DNA from: Calothrix sp. NIES-4101
GTDB taxonomy: Bacteria; Cyanobacteriota; Cyanobacteriia; Cyanobacteriales; Nostocaceae
Direction of reading: 5' to 3'
NCBI GenBank assembly: GCA_004296455.1
Contig: AP018280.1
Span: forward strand, 6,188,794 to 6,252,793
DNA length: 64,000 nucleotides
In this document: piece after piece, positions 18,539 to 28,173 of the stretch
Layout: each line of letters starts with the position of its first letter
How positions within the stretch are numbered: position 1 is the first letter of the stretch
Translations under genes and position numbers: made by a program
The notes under the pieces: model-generated
Told to the model about the DNA's origin: nothing
The model's database searches: none
What the model saw: only the letters and a program-made list of their open reading frames with translations

Positions 18539-19924
18539 ATGACTCAGCAACAAACTTGGAGCCAGCGATTTGAATCGGTATTACATCCCGCGATCGCTCG
18601 CTTTAACGCAAGTATTAATTTTGACATCGAATTGATTGAGTACGATATCACAGGGTCGCAAGCTCATGCCAAAATGCTGGCACATACTGGTATCATTTCT
18701 CTCGAAGAAGGTGAAAAACTCGTTTCCGGTTTAGAACAGGTTCGTCAAGAATATCGTCAAGGTAATTTTCATCCTGGTATTGACGCGGAAGATGTCCACT
18801 TTGCTGTGGAACGACGATTAACGGAAATCATTGGGGATGTTGGTAAAAAGCTACATACCGCCCGCTCCCGAAATGATCAAGTTGGCACTGATACCCGTCT
18901 TTATCTCCGTGAGCAAATTCAGCAAATTCGTCAGCAATTACGGGATTTTCAAGCTGTTTTACTTGATATTGCCGAACAAAATATAGAAACTCTCATACCT
19001 GGTTATACACACCTACAACGCGCTCAACCCCTGAGCTTGGCGCACCATTTACTGGCATATTTCCAAATGACACAGCGCGACTGGGAACGGTTGGGGGATG
19101 TGCTGCGACGGGTAAATATTTCGCCTCTGGGTTGCGGAGCTTTGGCGGGAACAACTTTCCCCATCGATCGCCACTATAGTGCTCAATTACTCAACTTTGA
19201 TGCAGTTTATGAAAATAGCCTCGATGGAGTCAGCGATCGTGATTTTGCCATAGAATTTCTTGCTGCTTCAAGTCTAATCATGGTTCACCTCAGTCGCCTC
19301 TCTGAGGAAGTTATATTTTGGGCAAGCGAAGAATTTCGCTTTGTCATCCTCAAAGATAGCTGTGCGACGGGTTCCAGTATCATGCCCCAAAAGAAAAACC
19401 CAGATGTCCCAGAACTGGTACGGGGAAAAACAGGTCGTGTATTTGGTCATCTCCAAGCACTATTGGTAATGATGAAGGGATTACCTTTGGCATATAACAA
19501 GGATTTACAAGAAGACAAAGAAGCCTTATTTGATAGTGTCAATACAGTCAAAGCTTGTTTAGAAGCAATGACTATTCTCCTACGTGAAGGTTTGGAATTT
19601 CGGACTCAGCGTTTGGCGGAAGCTGTTTGCGAAGATTTTTCCAATGCAACTGATGTTGCTGATTATTTAGCTGCCAAGGGTGTCCCATTTCGAGAAGCTT
19701 ATAATCTTGTCGGTAAAGTTGTCAAAACCTGTATCGCCTCTCAAAAGCTACTCAAAGATTTGAGTTTGGAGGAATGGAAACAATTACATACTGCTTTTGA
19801 AACAGATATTTACGCAGCAATTTCGCCTCGACAAGTAGTTGCCGCACGTAATAGCTATGGAGGCACTGGTTTTAGTCAAATTAGCACAGCACTTAGTCAT
19901 GCTCGTTCCCAAATGACTACTTAG
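18539..19924 (+). CDS. argH: Argininosuccinate lyase
   Basis: 461 aa, standard length. Fumarase/aspartase superfamily signature [11 protein letters not shown] at 278-288, with the THLQRAQP motif earlier carrying the catalytic His and TARSRNDQV near residue 110. Splits argininosuccinate to arginine and fumarate, the last step of arginine synthesis; in heterocystous cyanobacteria arginine also feeds cyanophycin. Start at the ATG before [12 protein letters not shown]; the frame is open further upstream but overlaps the preceding gene. A hairpin terminator follows. Confidence 0.98.
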   Translation: MTQQQTWSQRFESVLHPAIARFNASINFDIELIEYDITGSQAHAKMLAHTGIISLEEGEKLVSGLEQVRQEYRQGNFHPGIDAEDVHFAVERRLTEIIGDVGKKLHTARSRNDQVGTDTRLYLREQIQQIRQQLRDFQAVLLDIAEQNIETLIPGYTHLQRAQPLSLAHHLLAYFQMTQRDWERLGDVLRRVNISPLGCGALAGTTFPIDRHYSAQLLNFDAVYENSLDGVSDRDFAIEFLAASSLIMVHLSRLSEEVIFWASEEFRFVILKDSCATGSSIMPQKKNPDVPELVRGKTGRVFGHLQALLVMMKGLPLAYNKDLQEDKEALFDSVNTVKACLEAMTILLREGLEFRTQRLAEAVCEDFSNATDVADYLAAKGVPFREAYNLVGKVVKTCIASQKLLKDLSLEEWKQLHTAFETDIYAAISPRQVVAARNSYGGTGFSQISTALSHARSQMTT

Positions 19925-19960
19925 ATTTCAAGAAAAACAAAAAGTAAATAAAACAACTTA

Positions 19961-19985
19961 GGGCGTACAAATAAAATGTACGCCC
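19961..19985. terminator. Bidirectional terminator between argH and small basic protein gene
   Basis: GGGCGTACA (19961-19969) pairs perfectly with TGTACGCCC (19977-19985) across a 7-nt AT loop. It lies 37 nt after argH and 51 nt after the end of the opposite gene. On the minus strand a T-rich stretch follows. Confidence 0.75.
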
Positions 19986-20036
19986 CAATTGATAAAACAA
20001 CTATAAAACAGCTTTAGAGTTAAATACTGAGCAAAA

Positions 20037-20210
20037 TTATGAGTCAGCAGCACCCATATCCGATGCTGCACCCTCTTCCTCTTCACTCTTAGGCGATCGT
20101 TGTTGGAATCTTCGATTCATTCTTCCTGTAGTAGTCCGTTTACGAAACTTGCGGGCATAAGCCTGGTTCCGTAGCGCCTTTTCTTTTTTCGGATTACGGC
20201 GCTTTGCCAT
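20037..20210 (-). CDS. Small basic conserved cyanobacterial protein
   Basis: 57 aa: MAKRRNPKKEKALRNQAYAR, then a further Arg/Lys-rich stretch and an acidic tail (SEEEEGAASDMGAADS). Strongly basic first 40 residues suggest nucleic-acid or ribosome binding; this is inference. TGAGGTGAAT ribosome-binding site directly precedes the ATG at 20210, which decides the start over the longer frame at 20231. Family function unknown. Confidence 0.75.
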   Translation of the reverse strand: MAKRRNPKKEKALRNQAYARKFRKRTTTGRMNRRFQQRSPKSEEEEGAASDMGAADS

Positions 20211-20985
20211 ATTCACCTCATGAATAAACAACAGAAAAGCAGCATCTAGGCATCAATTAGGTAACATTAGCTTTAGCTACTGAACGACTATTGACATACT
20301 TTAAGCCTAGTCTAGCTTTATTTTATATTTTAAGCAGCAATATAGCTTACCTTATTTACTTAAAATATGTCAACTTGAGAAAACTTAACCTACCAGGCAC
20401 CTTGCTAGATATAATTTCTTTGAAATTAAAATAAAAAATATATGGTTTTTATTGAGTTATTCAAGGCAAAATTATCTCCAAATACAATTTTATTTTTGGT
20501 TCAAAATATTCAAAATAATATTCTAGATGAATGACACTATACTTTGTCAGAGCTTTAGAAGTATAGATATTAACTGGGTTCAGATTTGAATTGATCAACT
20601 TTTTGCTTATCGGCATTATATTTATTTTTCGTTAAATAGTCGGGGCTGACTTTTGTTGTTACAGGAGTAAGTAGACAAATGATTTCGGATTGCTAGATAC
20701 ATAATTTTCTCAACATAATTTATTGTTACTTGAGACAACTTTATTTTTCTCAGAATTTTCCAAAATAATGATTGCCAAGAATTGGGAGATAAATCGTACG
20801 TATTTTTTGGCACTGACCTTAACTTACTTTTTCAGTAGATGATAATATTGATTTGTTCTACGCTAGTCGTTAGAATAAAGCCCGGAACCACAGGTGTTAT
20901 CCAACAACGCATAGCTTAATATCAGATTGATTTAAGTAAATGTCAGTGGTAAATCATACTAAGTAAAATAACCAAAAATTGAAGA
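20211..20985. other. Long AT-rich intergenic region
   Basis: 775 bp. A 63-codon minus-strand frame at 20622-20813 has no ribosome-binding site and is not called. I see no repeat or hairpin of note. Confidence 0.4.
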
Positions 20986-21480
20986 TTGAATATTTTTGCT
21001 TTGTTTGCTGTCGGAATCCAGTCCACACGTAGTCTATGGCGTTTTGGACAAACTGTACTTGGTGTGATATTTCGCCATCCTGTCCCAGGTACCAGTATTA
21101 TCCCAGTTTTACCAGATGGTCGGCTTGTCCTGATTCGACGACGTGATAATGGTCTTTGGGCTTTGCCTGGTGGTATGGTAGATTGGGGAGAAGATATACC
21201 TACTACAATTGACCGAGAATTGAAAGAAGAAACAGGGCTGGAATTAGTAAGAATTCGGCGCTTGGTTGGTGTTTATTCTGCACCAGATCGTGACCCCAGA
21301 ATTCATTCAATTTGTGTTGTGGTAGAAGCCGAAGTTCGGGGCAATATGGAGGTGCAGGATACCTTAGAAGTTATGGATATTCAAGCTTTTCATCCCGATT
21401 CCCTACCTCCCGAACCAATGTCTCATGACCATACCCAACAGTTACAAGATTACCTCAAAGGCTTGACAACGTTGGCATAA
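20986..21480 (+). CDS. NUDIX hydrolase
   Basis: 164 aa starting at a TTG (MNIFALFAVGIQSTRSLWRF). The Nudix box runs from about G62 to L85: GGMVDWGED-IPTTIDRELKEETGLEL, with all consensus residues G-x5-E-x7-RE-x2-EE-x-G present. It hydrolyses nucleoside diphosphate-linked compounds with Mg; the substrate is unknown. N-terminal hydrophobic helix may attach it to a membrane. Start is inferred because no ATG is available upstream of the domain. Confidence 0.9.
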   Translation: MNIFALFAVGIQSTRSLWRFGQTVLGVIFRHPVPGTSIIPVLPDGRLVLIRRRDNGLWALPGGMVDWGEDIPTTIDRELKEETGLELVRIRRLVGVYSAPDRDPRIHSICVVVEAEVRGNMEVQDTLEVMDIQAFHPDSLPPEPMSHDHTQQLQDYLKGLTTLA

Positions 21481-21694
21481 GAATTATGTTTAAGTATGTA
21501 TTTGGTAGTGAATTGTTGCTTGCTAGTGCTCTGTCCCATTAGCTTGGATGTTTTTTTGTAGTAGGGGCATCTTAGCCGCGTGAGTAAGACTTTTGTCCGT
21601 TGAATCAAGCTAGGGTAACATACTAAAGTTTACCCTTTTGATCTTGACAGACTAGTAGTTCCTAATCTGGCGATACAATAACAAATGATTTCCA

Positions 21695-21896
21695 ACCCCA
21701 AAAGACTACCCCTGTTAAGGTGTACCAACCTAGTACTAGCCGAAAGCCTTATTCTTACGTTGTGTCCCTAATCCGTGAACCGAAAATTGAGCGCAAACAT
21801 TATTTTTCTGCTTTCAGATTTTAATTAGTGCAAGGCTGAAGCCCTTATTAATACGTTGGAAAAAACCTCACCTTAACAGGGGTACCCCAAAAGACT
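21695..21896. mobile_element. MITE-like element with 15-bp terminal inverted repeats and 13-bp direct repeats
   Basis: Perfect terminal inverted repeats ACCCCTGTTAAGGTG (21708-21722) and CACCTTAACAGGGGT (21869-21883) bound a 176-bp element with no coding capacity. Immediately outside, ACCCCAAAAGACT occurs at 21695-21707 and again at 21884-21896: a 13-bp perfect direct repeat, as expected for a target-site duplication. Inside there are two related segments (AAGCCTTATTCTTACGTTG and AAGCCCTTATTAATACGTTG). Duplications of 10-13 bp are known for the IS4 family, so a non-autonomous IS4-type derivative is possible. No transposase is in the window. Confidence 0.85.
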
Positions 21897-22303
21897 CAAC
21901 TATATGTCATGTGTCATGAAATATATCTCTGATACCATTTTAAAGTCGGTAAGCTAAAACGCACTTACTTTGTAAACCCGAAAACGTTACAGCAAGACTT
22001 TCAGGTTCCAAAAGATGTCACTTAGATGCGTCCAAGCTTATTCAGCTAAATCTTAGGAGCCTTGTAAAAATAAATTGAACAACTTTTATATAGAAACTGA
22101 GTCTAGTAAGCATTCCAAAATAAAGTTGTACAACTTATTCTGATATTAGTCCTTATGGTAATAAATGCAGTGCCTCACTAAACAAGTACGATTCTAGATA
22201 CTTAAACTCCAGAAATAAAATTTGGGTTGGTTTAGTTTATAAACAGCCTTTCATCTTGTCTGAAATTATATTAACGATTAGCCATTAACTATTAAATACA
22301 TAA

Positions 22304-23122
22304 ATGAAAATGGAGACTTTATTTCGTAACTCCCGGATTAAACTCTCTCAAGGACTAATATTCTGGCGTGAGGTTGGTGAAGGGATTCCTGTTATTTTTC
22401 TGCATGGTAGTTGGCATGAGGGTAGTCAATGGGTTCCCATCATGCAAACTTTGTCCCGGGAATTTCATTGTCTAACACCAGATTTATTGGGTTTTGGAGA
22501 ATCTGAGATACCTGACATTCACTACTCTATTGATTTGCAAGTCGAATGTTTAGCTGAATTTTTACAGGCATTAAGATTAGAAAATGTATATTTAGTCGGA
22601 CATTCATTAGGAGCATGGGTAGCAGCTAGTTATGCTCTCAAATATCCAGATCATGTTCAAGGATTAGTTTTAATTGCACCCGAAGGTGTAGCGACAGAAG
22701 TAACAGAAAAGCACTTAAAGCAAATGCGGAATTTACTACATCGTTCGGAGTTCATGTTTACTTTATTGCGGTTATTGCGTCCCATTGCTAAATTATTTGG
22801 TTGGCAAATTAATGTTAACGAAGAGTTGAAACTACGTCGTCAAATCGAAGAATATCCAACAGCTTGTGAATTATTATATCAGCGTCAAAAAGCTGAAATC
22901 TATGCAGAATATTTAGAAACACGGCTTCATTTACTCCAGGCTCCATCTGTAATTTTACAAGGTGGAAAAGATAGCCCAGAAGCATTAGCTGCTAGCCAAG
23001 TTTACGCAAAATCAATACCAAGTGCAAATTTCAAAACGATCGCCCATGGAGAAAATAATTTACCAGAAAAATGCGCTCTGGTAGTTGTACAGGAAATCCG
23101 CGATTTTGTCAAAAGTTATTAA
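22304..23122 (+). CDS. Alpha/beta hydrolase
   Basis: 272 aa. Oxyanion region FLHGSWHEG, nucleophile elbow GHSLG (Ser), likely catalytic Asp in QGGKDSPEA and His in IAHGENN. Typical length for a single-domain esterase/haloperoxidase-like hydrolase. No signal peptide. Substrate unknown. It converges with coaX. A second ATG two codons downstream (MET) is an equally possible start. Confidence 0.85.
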   Translation: MKMETLFRNSRIKLSQGLIFWREVGEGIPVIFLHGSWHEGSQWVPIMQTLSREFHCLTPDLLGFGESEIPDIHYSIDLQVECLAEFLQALRLENVYLVGHSLGAWVAASYALKYPDHVQGLVLIAPEGVATEVTEKHLKQMRNLLHRSEFMFTLLRLLRPIAKLFGWQINVNEELKLRRQIEEYPTACELLYQRQKAEIYAEYLETRLHLLQAPSVILQGGKDSPEALAASQVYAKSIPSANFKTIAHGENNLPEKCALVVVQEIRDFVKSY

Positions 23123-23205
23123 TTTATCAGCATCAGTTTCGTAACTATAGATTTAGCTATAGATTTAGCTTCCTGTGAACGATTTCAGTTAGGAATTAAT
23201 TCTTT

Positions 23206-23994
23206 TTAACCATTAATCATTACTAATTCTCTCATCCCCCACAAGATTAAATTGCGTTCAACTCGAATACGATCGCTAGTGTGGGGATCATGCGATCGCC
23301 AATAAGCATGAATTCTTTCACTATCTCCTCCCGTCATGATCACTTTCCCATTGGGAAAATCACACCACCAAGTCTCAACAAAATCTTTAATTCCTGCAAC
23401 TAAGGTATAAATTACACCGCTTTGTATGGCTTCCTGTGTATTCATTGCCAAGCGTTGGGGTAATTGTTGCGGTAATTCAACATTGGGCAACTGTCCAGTT
23501 TGATTTGCCAAAGTTGCTAGTTGCAAACCCAATCCTGGTAAAATTGCCCCTCCTATAAATTCTTGGTGATGATTTGCAGCAGTAAATGTCAGTGCAGTTC
23601 CTGCATCTATTACTAATATGGGAAAGCCCCAATTATTTCCGGCACCATATAAAGCTAAGGCTCTATCAATACCCAAAGTTGGATACATCCCTTTTAAAGG
23701 TACATCTGGTAAAGTAATTATTTTGATATTAGTATAATTTTGCCAGATTTCAGTTTGTCGAGGGACTACAGAGGCGATCGCAATTTGCTCAAAATGTGTC
23801 GGTAAACTGATGGGAATCTCGGAAAAGTCCCCACCAGAAAATAGCTTTGATATTTTTCTACTTGTGGCTAACTCTTGTACCGCATCCACAGATATATGAG
23901 AGCTATCCCAAGCAGAAATCAGGGTTTTATCTGTAAATAATCCCCAATGCGATCGAGAATTTCCAATTATTAAAGCTAACCAAGTTTTGGGCAT
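23206..23994 (-). CDS. coaX: Type III pantothenate kinase
   Basis: 262 aa. ASKHA-fold features: LALIIGNSRSHWGLF (phosphate 1 loop, here IGN-x-R instead of the more common DxGNT), VIDAGTALTFTA (phosphate 2) and GGAILPGLGLQLATLA. Phosphorylates pantothenate in the first step of CoA synthesis; type III enzymes do not respond to CoA feedback. Long HIP1-containing region near the C-terminus. The IGNSR variant is common in cyanobacterial CoaX-like proteins, as far as I recall; activity is therefore likely but not certain. Confidence 0.9.
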   Translation of the reverse strand: MPKTWLALIIGNSRSHWGLFTDKTLISAWDSSHISVDAVQELATSRKISKLFSGGDFSEIPISLPTHFEQIAIASVVPRQTEIWQNYTNIKIITLPDVPLKGMYPTLGIDRALALYGAGNNWGFPILVIDAGTALTFTAANHHQEFIGGAILPGLGLQLATLANQTGQLPNVELPQQLPQRLAMNTQEAIQSGVIYTLVAGIKDFVETWWCDFPNGKVIMTGGDSERIHAYWRSHDPHTSDRIRVERNLILWGMRELVMING

Positions 23995-24205
23995 ATAATG
24001 TCAGAGTTTTTGCTCTACAAATCTACCCTAAGTCGGTTAAAAATATGTCCTGTGTAGGAACAAATCTACCTGTAGCTAATGGAAGATTAAAATATCTCGT
24101 CACAAATAAAATTCGCCACTGCTGAGAGAACCGTAATTGAGACTAATTAGTAACTTACGAGAATTTAACTTTTGTTTCATTTTTTTAATTACAGGATATA
24201 AAGCA

Positions 24206-24508
24206 ATGAAAAGCACAAAAGTTTTATTAACTGCAATCGCGCTAAGTTTGAGCATGATACCGACATTACCTGCTCAAGCAGCGAATGGTCAAATTACTTG
24301 CGATCGCTTAATTAGAAACAATGGCTACTCAGTCGTTTCTCGACAAGCTGGTCAACCCACCTACCGCAATGGACGTATTGCTAATTATCGTTATGTTTAC
24401 ACCATTCGTAACAATCGTTTTGGAAGGAGGGAACGTCCAGGACGAGGACGTTATGTAACTTGTATCTGGAACGTTAGACGCGACTCTGCGAGACTAGTCT
24501 CCCGTTAA
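24206..24508 (+). CDS. Small secreted basic protein
   Basis: 100 aa. Clear signal peptide MKSTKVLLTAIALSLSMIPT ending LPAQA-A. The mature ~75 residues are Arg/Asn/Tyr-rich with two cysteines (TCDRL near the start, TCIWN near the end) that could form a disulfide. No family recognised. AGGA ribosome-binding site precedes the ATG at 24206 and decides the start over the longer frame. A good terminator follows. Confidence 0.7.
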   Translation: MKSTKVLLTAIALSLSMIPTLPAQAANGQITCDRLIRNNGYSVVSRQAGQPTYRNGRIANYRYVYTIRNNRFGRRERPGRGRYVTCIWNVRRDSARLVSR

Positions 24509-24542
24509 ATAAACTTAATTGGCAATTTTGACATCACTTTTT

Positions 24543-24574
24543 ACACCCGCAAAGTTTTGTGGGTGTTTAGTTTT
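24543..24574 (+). terminator. Intrinsic terminator of the small secreted protein gene
   Basis: ACACCCGCA pairs with TGTGGGTGT (9 bp, one G-T) around AAGTTT, followed by TTAGTTTT. 34 nt after the stop codon. Confidence 0.85.
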
Positions 24575-24645
24575 AAAATTGCAACTTTCACCCCTGTACC
24601 CGTTTCGCGGTATATTCAAATTATGTCAGCGTCGCTATCTAAACA

Positions 24646-25278
24646 GTGCCAAAAATTATTGCAGTTGTTAATGGTAAAGGCGGAGTTGGTAAAACAACTA
24701 CCGCAGTTAATCTGGCAGCAACTTTCGCAGAACAGCAAAAAGTGCTTCTTGTTGATGCCGATATTCAAGGTTCTGCAAGCTGGTGGTTTGGACGCAGCCA
24801 GAATGGAATGGGATTTGACCTATCTCAAGATACAAATCCTCAACTTTTAAGTCATTTGCGTAAAATAAAAGGTTACGATTTAGTTATAGTAGATACGCCT
24901 CCAGCGCTACACTCAGAAGCTTTAGCAGCAGTTGTGGGAATTGCTGATTACTTAGTTTTACCCACTCCTCCAGCACCAATGGATTTAGCTGTGCTTGTTG
25001 ATACGGTGAAATCAGCAGTTGCTCCTGTGGGAACTCCTCACCGAGTCCTGTTGACAAAAGTTGATACGCGAAGTTTAGGAGAAGCTCTGGAAGCTCAAAA
25101 TGCTTTGATGGAGCTAGAAATTCCTGCCTGTAATGCTTTCATTCGTATTTATAAAGCTCACGAGCGAGCAGTGCTTGATGGTGTACCAATTACACAATGG
25201 CGGGGAAAAAATGGGCGCGAGGCAGAATCTGACTACCGTCGCGTTGCCGAAGAATTACAACGAGACTGGAGAAAATAA
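24646..25278 (+). CDS. mcdA: ParA-family ATPase, probable McdA (carboxysome positioning)
   Basis: 210 aa starting at GTG (MPKIIAVVNGKGGVGKTT). Deviant Walker A KGGVGKTT at 11-18 keeps the signature Lys, then VLLVDADIQGSASWW and VIVDTPPA. Short, without the N-terminal HTH of plasmid ParA. Its stop codon shares one base with the next start, so the two genes are translationally coupled. Known cyanobacterial McdA forms ATP-dependent gradients on the nucleoid that space carboxysomes; type 2 McdA keeps the signature Lys. The coiled-coil partner and nearby ccmK3-ccmK4 support this reading. The alternative is an orphan ParA/MinD-like ATPase for another cargo. Confidence 0.7.
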   Translation: MPKIIAVVNGKGGVGKTTTAVNLAATFAEQQKVLLVDADIQGSASWWFGRSQNGMGFDLSQDTNPQLLSHLRKIKGYDLVIVDTPPALHSEALAAVVGIADYLVLPTPPAPMDLAVLVDTVKSAVAPVGTPHRVLLTKVDTRSLGEALEAQNALMELEIPACNAFIRIYKAHERAVLDGVPITQWRGKNGREAESDYRRVAEELQRDWRK

Positions 25279-25934
25279 TGGCTAAGAGACAACTCACCGA
25301 CTTAATACAAGACGAAGCGAAAAAGATTCCGACCCCTGCTCAAGATTCAGTAATTGATGTTACCGCAACAGCAGTTAAACCTTCTGAGCAAAAAGAAGAC
25401 AAGGAAGCAAAAATCTCGGATATTAAAGCAAAAACCGAAACGGAAAATACTGAAAATATAGAAGAAGAAGAAAAAAACAACTCAAAACGTACTCATCCCA
25501 CAAAAGCAGACTTAGAAGTAACCGTCAACGACTTAAACGAATTGCTCACAGAAGCTCGCGATCGCCAAACTAATTTACAACAAGAAATTGACAATTTACA
25601 GTCAACTTTATCTGAACAACAAGCCAAATCGAACGCTTTAGCAAAAGAGCTTCAAGAAGCAAAAACAGCAGCTATACATCTTGCAGATGCTAATTCACAA
25701 TTAAACGCAGAAATTAACACATTGAAGCAGGAAAAAGCTGAATTTGAGCAAGAAAAAGCACAAATTGCCTTAGTTCAACAAACAAAGCAAAAACCAGCCC
25801 AAGAAACTTACAAACCAGTATTACACCATAAAAAATCCTATCACGCATTTGATAGAAGACCGATTGAACCATTACCAACAAGAGAATCGGAAGAACAAAA
25901 AGAGAATTCTTCTCCAATGTGGCTGCTAGACTAA
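25278..25934 (+). CDS. mcdB: Coiled-coil partner of ParA-type ATPase, probable McdB
   Basis: 218 aa. Charged N-terminus MAKRQLTDLIQDEAKK, a disordered Glu/Lys/Thr region (30-75), a long Gln/Glu-rich coiled coil (about 78-165) and a disordered C-terminal part ending MWLLD with Trp at 215. McdB proteins, as described, have a disordered charged N-terminus, a central Gln-rich coiled coil and an invariant C-terminal Trp; this matches. McdB links carboxysomes to McdA and can form condensates. Start overlaps the stop of the ATPase gene by one base. Sequence similarity between McdB proteins is low, so this is a call from architecture and context. Confidence 0.65.
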   Translation: MAKRQLTDLIQDEAKKIPTPAQDSVIDVTATAVKPSEQKEDKEAKISDIKAKTETENTENIEEEEKNNSKRTHPTKADLEVTVNDLNELLTEARDRQTNLQQEIDNLQSTLSEQQAKSNALAKELQEAKTAAIHLADANSQLNAEINTLKQEKAEFEQEKAQIALVQQTKQKPAQETYKPVLHHKKSYHAFDRRPIEPLPTRESEEQKENSSPMWLLD

Positions 25935-26019
25935 GATAATTAGTCTCATGGCAATTTAGTCTAATTTAGAGTTTAAATACAAAATAAATACAAGACTAAA
26001 TGCAACAATAGAAGCAAAA

Positions 26020-26090
26020 CTGGTGCTGTATTTATGAGCAAGCGTTCCCTTATAGAACGCTTATTTGCTATGTTTTAAGTGCAGCACCAG
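26020..26090. repeat. 71-nt two-part inverted repeat between mcdB-like gene and ilvE
   Basis: Outer arms CTGGTGCTG (26020-26028) and CAGCACCAG (26082-26090) pair perfectly; inner arms AGCAA-GCGTTC and GAACGC-TT-x-TTGCT pair with a 4-nt bulge. No T-tract follows. Could be a dispersed palindromic repeat, a processing site or a small structured RNA; it lies in the 191-nt gap upstream of ilvE. Confidence 0.75.
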
Positions 26091-26125
26091 AGAATTAACA
26101 GAATTAAAAGGCTACAGTATTTCCC

Positions 26126-27040
26126 ATGTACAACTTCTTACCTATTGCTTTCTTTGAAAATAAATTTGTACCATTTGCTGAAGCAAAAATTTCTATTGCT
26201 ACCCATGCACTTCACTATGGAACTGGCGCTTTAGGCGGTTTACGCGGTATTCCTAACCCCCAAAATCCTAATCAAGTATTATTATTTAGATTAGATCGTC
26301 ACTGTCAAAGATTAAGTACTAGTGCTAGGTTTCTTCATTACGATATTTCAGCCGAAAAAATTCAAGAAACAATTATTGATTTCGTTAAAAAAAATCGTCC
26401 TTCAGTTTCATTTTATATGCGTCCTTTTGTCTACACTGCTGACTTAGGAATTGCGCCCAGATTACACAATATTCAAAAAGATTTCTTTGTTTATGGCTTG
26501 GAATTGGGTGAATATTCTTCACCTGAGGGTGTCAGTTGTCGAATTAGTTCCTGGTATCGTCAAAATGATGTGAGCTTCCCATTGCGAGGTAAAATTAGCG
26601 CTGCTTACATCACTTCTTCGCTGGCAAAAACAGAAGCAATTGAATCTGGTTTTGATGAAGCCATTTTGATGAACTCCCAAGGAAAAGTCAGCGAAGCTTC
26701 GGGAATGAATATTTTTATAGTTAGAAATGGGCAGATTTTCACACCTGGATTTGAACAAGATATTTTAGAAGGAATTACCCGTGATAGCGTGATGAAAATT
26801 GCTGGTGATTTGGGTATTAAAGTTGTTGAAAGACCAATTGATAAGTCAGAATTGTTTATTGCCGATGAAGTTTTTTTGTGCGGGACTGCGGCTAAGGTTT
26901 TACCTGTCAAGCAAATAGAAAATTTTACCTTACCAGAAACTAGACCTGTCACTGAAAAATTGCGAGAAAAATTTACAGCAATTACAGAGAATCGTGAACC
27001 AGATTATCAAGATTGGGTTTTTCCTATTTCGATTGACTAG
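26126..27040 (+). CDS. ilvE: Branched-chain amino-acid aminotransferase (class IV)
   Basis: 304 aa, family length. Opening F-x-x-x-x-VPFAEAKISIATHALHYGTGALGGLRG is the class IV aminotransferase N-terminus; the PLP Lys is in PLRGKISAAYITSS, and SEASGMNIFIV corresponds to the cofactor-binding turn. Transaminates leucine, isoleucine and valine with 2-oxoglutarate. Monocistronic; ends in a hairpin shared with the convergent hydrolase gene. D-alanine or aminodeoxychorismate lyase relatives share the fold, but length and motifs favour IlvE. Confidence 0.93.
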   Translation: MYNFLPIAFFENKFVPFAEAKISIATHALHYGTGALGGLRGIPNPQNPNQVLLFRLDRHCQRLSTSARFLHYDISAEKIQETIIDFVKKNRPSVSFYMRPFVYTADLGIAPRLHNIQKDFFVYGLELGEYSSPEGVSCRISSWYRQNDVSFPLRGKISAAYITSSLAKTEAIESGFDEAILMNSQGKVSEASGMNIFIVRNGQIFTPGFEQDILEGITRDSVMKIAGDLGIKVVERPIDKSELFIADEVFLCGTAAKVLPVKQIENFTLPETRPVTEKLREKFTAITENREPDYQDWVFPISID

Positions 27041-27052
27041 TTTAAAATTTTT

Positions 27053-27085
27053 AGATTCTCGTTTCTTTCAAGAAGACGAGAGTCT
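27053..27085. terminator. Bidirectional terminator between ilvE and hydrolase gene
   Basis: AGATTCTCGTTT pairs with AGACGAGAGTCT (12 bp with two G-T pairs) between two convergent genes whose stop codons are only 50 bp apart. Ends almost on the hydrolase stop codon at 27088. Confidence 0.7.
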
Positions 27086-27087
27086 GA

Positions 27088-27999
27088 TCATTTGTTTGAT
27101 CTGGCAAAATCTAGTATATGGTTCGCAGTTATTTGTGGTTGTTCTAAATGCGGGACATGTCCGGAATCTTGAATCCAAATTAGTTCACTATTGGGAATAG
27201 CTCGTTTAAATCTTGCGGCATCTTTTGTGCCCAATATTTTATCAGAATCACCCCACAAAATTAGTGTTTCTTGTTGAATGTTCATTAATTCTTTGAATCT
27301 AAAAGCACTATAACCACCGCTTTTGGTAAAATCAATTAAAGCTGTATTCCAGTTAGGTAATTCTAAATGCAAAGCCGCACAAAGTTGAGCATCAATAGAA
27401 GCTAGTTCCTTATTTTTATAGGCAGCACGGGATATATTCTGACGAACTTTTGGACTTCTCAAAAAATTTGTGAGCCAAGTATCTAAAGGCGAAAACATGA
27501 ATTTGACTAATGGAGAACCACCAGCTAAACCCGCACTATCAATTAATATTAGTTTTTCGACAATTTCCGGATAAGTAATAGTAAAATCTATAGCTGCGGC
27601 ACCGCCCATCGAAGCGCCAACTAAAATAACTGGTTGGTTAATCAGTGTTTTCCAGAAATAATAAAGGTGGGTTTTGATAGCTGCTGGACTATATTTAATT
27701 CCCGGAATTCTATCGGTAAAACCAAAACCTAAAATATCAACTACCCAAGTATCCCTTTCTGCTGCTAGAAGTGGCAAAAGACGGCGGAATTCTAATAAAG
27801 AACTATCAAAACCATGAATTAGCAAAAATGGCGTTTTCCCATTACCTTGCCCTTGGGGAACTTGATGAACATAGGCAGTAGTAACGGTTTTCTCTGCAAG
27901 CGGAGTAGAGATTTCGGCAAGCTCAATTTGTTGCGCGATCGCAATTGAAGCCGCTTCGGTAAGTTGTGCGACTTTAGTAGGTAAGAAACTTGGAAACAT
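27088..27999 (-). CDS. Alpha/beta hydrolase
   Basis: 303 aa. HGFDSSLLEFRRLLP oxyanion region, GASMGG nucleophile elbow, DSDKILG acid and DSGHVPHLEQP catalytic His. Matches the large cyanobacterial/plastid family of epoxide-hydrolase-like or haloperoxidase-like hydrolases. No signal peptide. Substrate unknown. Sits between ilvE and ccmK3 on the opposite strand, so it is not part of a carboxysome operon. Confidence 0.88.
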   Translation of the reverse strand: MFPSFLPTKVAQLTEAASIAIAQQIELAEISTPLAEKTVTTAYVHQVPQGQGNGKTPFLLIHGFDSSLLEFRRLLPLLAAERDTWVVDILGFGFTDRIPGIKYSPAAIKTHLYYFWKTLINQPVILVGASMGGAAAIDFTITYPEIVEKLILIDSAGLAGGSPLVKFMFSPLDTWLTNFLRSPKVRQNISRAAYKNKELASIDAQLCAALHLELPNWNTALIDFTKSGGYSAFRFKELMNIQQETLILWGDSDKILGTKDAARFKRAIPNSELIWIQDSGHVPHLEQPQITANHILDFARSNK

Positions 28000-28173
28000 A
28001 AATATTATTTTACCCCGAAATGAGTATCGGGGAAAGCAAAAAACAAGATTGAGAAATTAGGAGAAATTATCTCGTTGTCCTCAGCTATCTATAAATTCCC
28101 TGTCTTCCCCTTCTCCCCTTTTCCCTGTAAAATTAAATTCACTCTCTTAGAAAGCCTGTTGGAGATAAAATTA

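Noticed and set aside
20622-20813. 63-codon minus-strand frame in the spacer before the NUDIX gene
   Set aside because: No ribosome-binding site and low-complexity composition.
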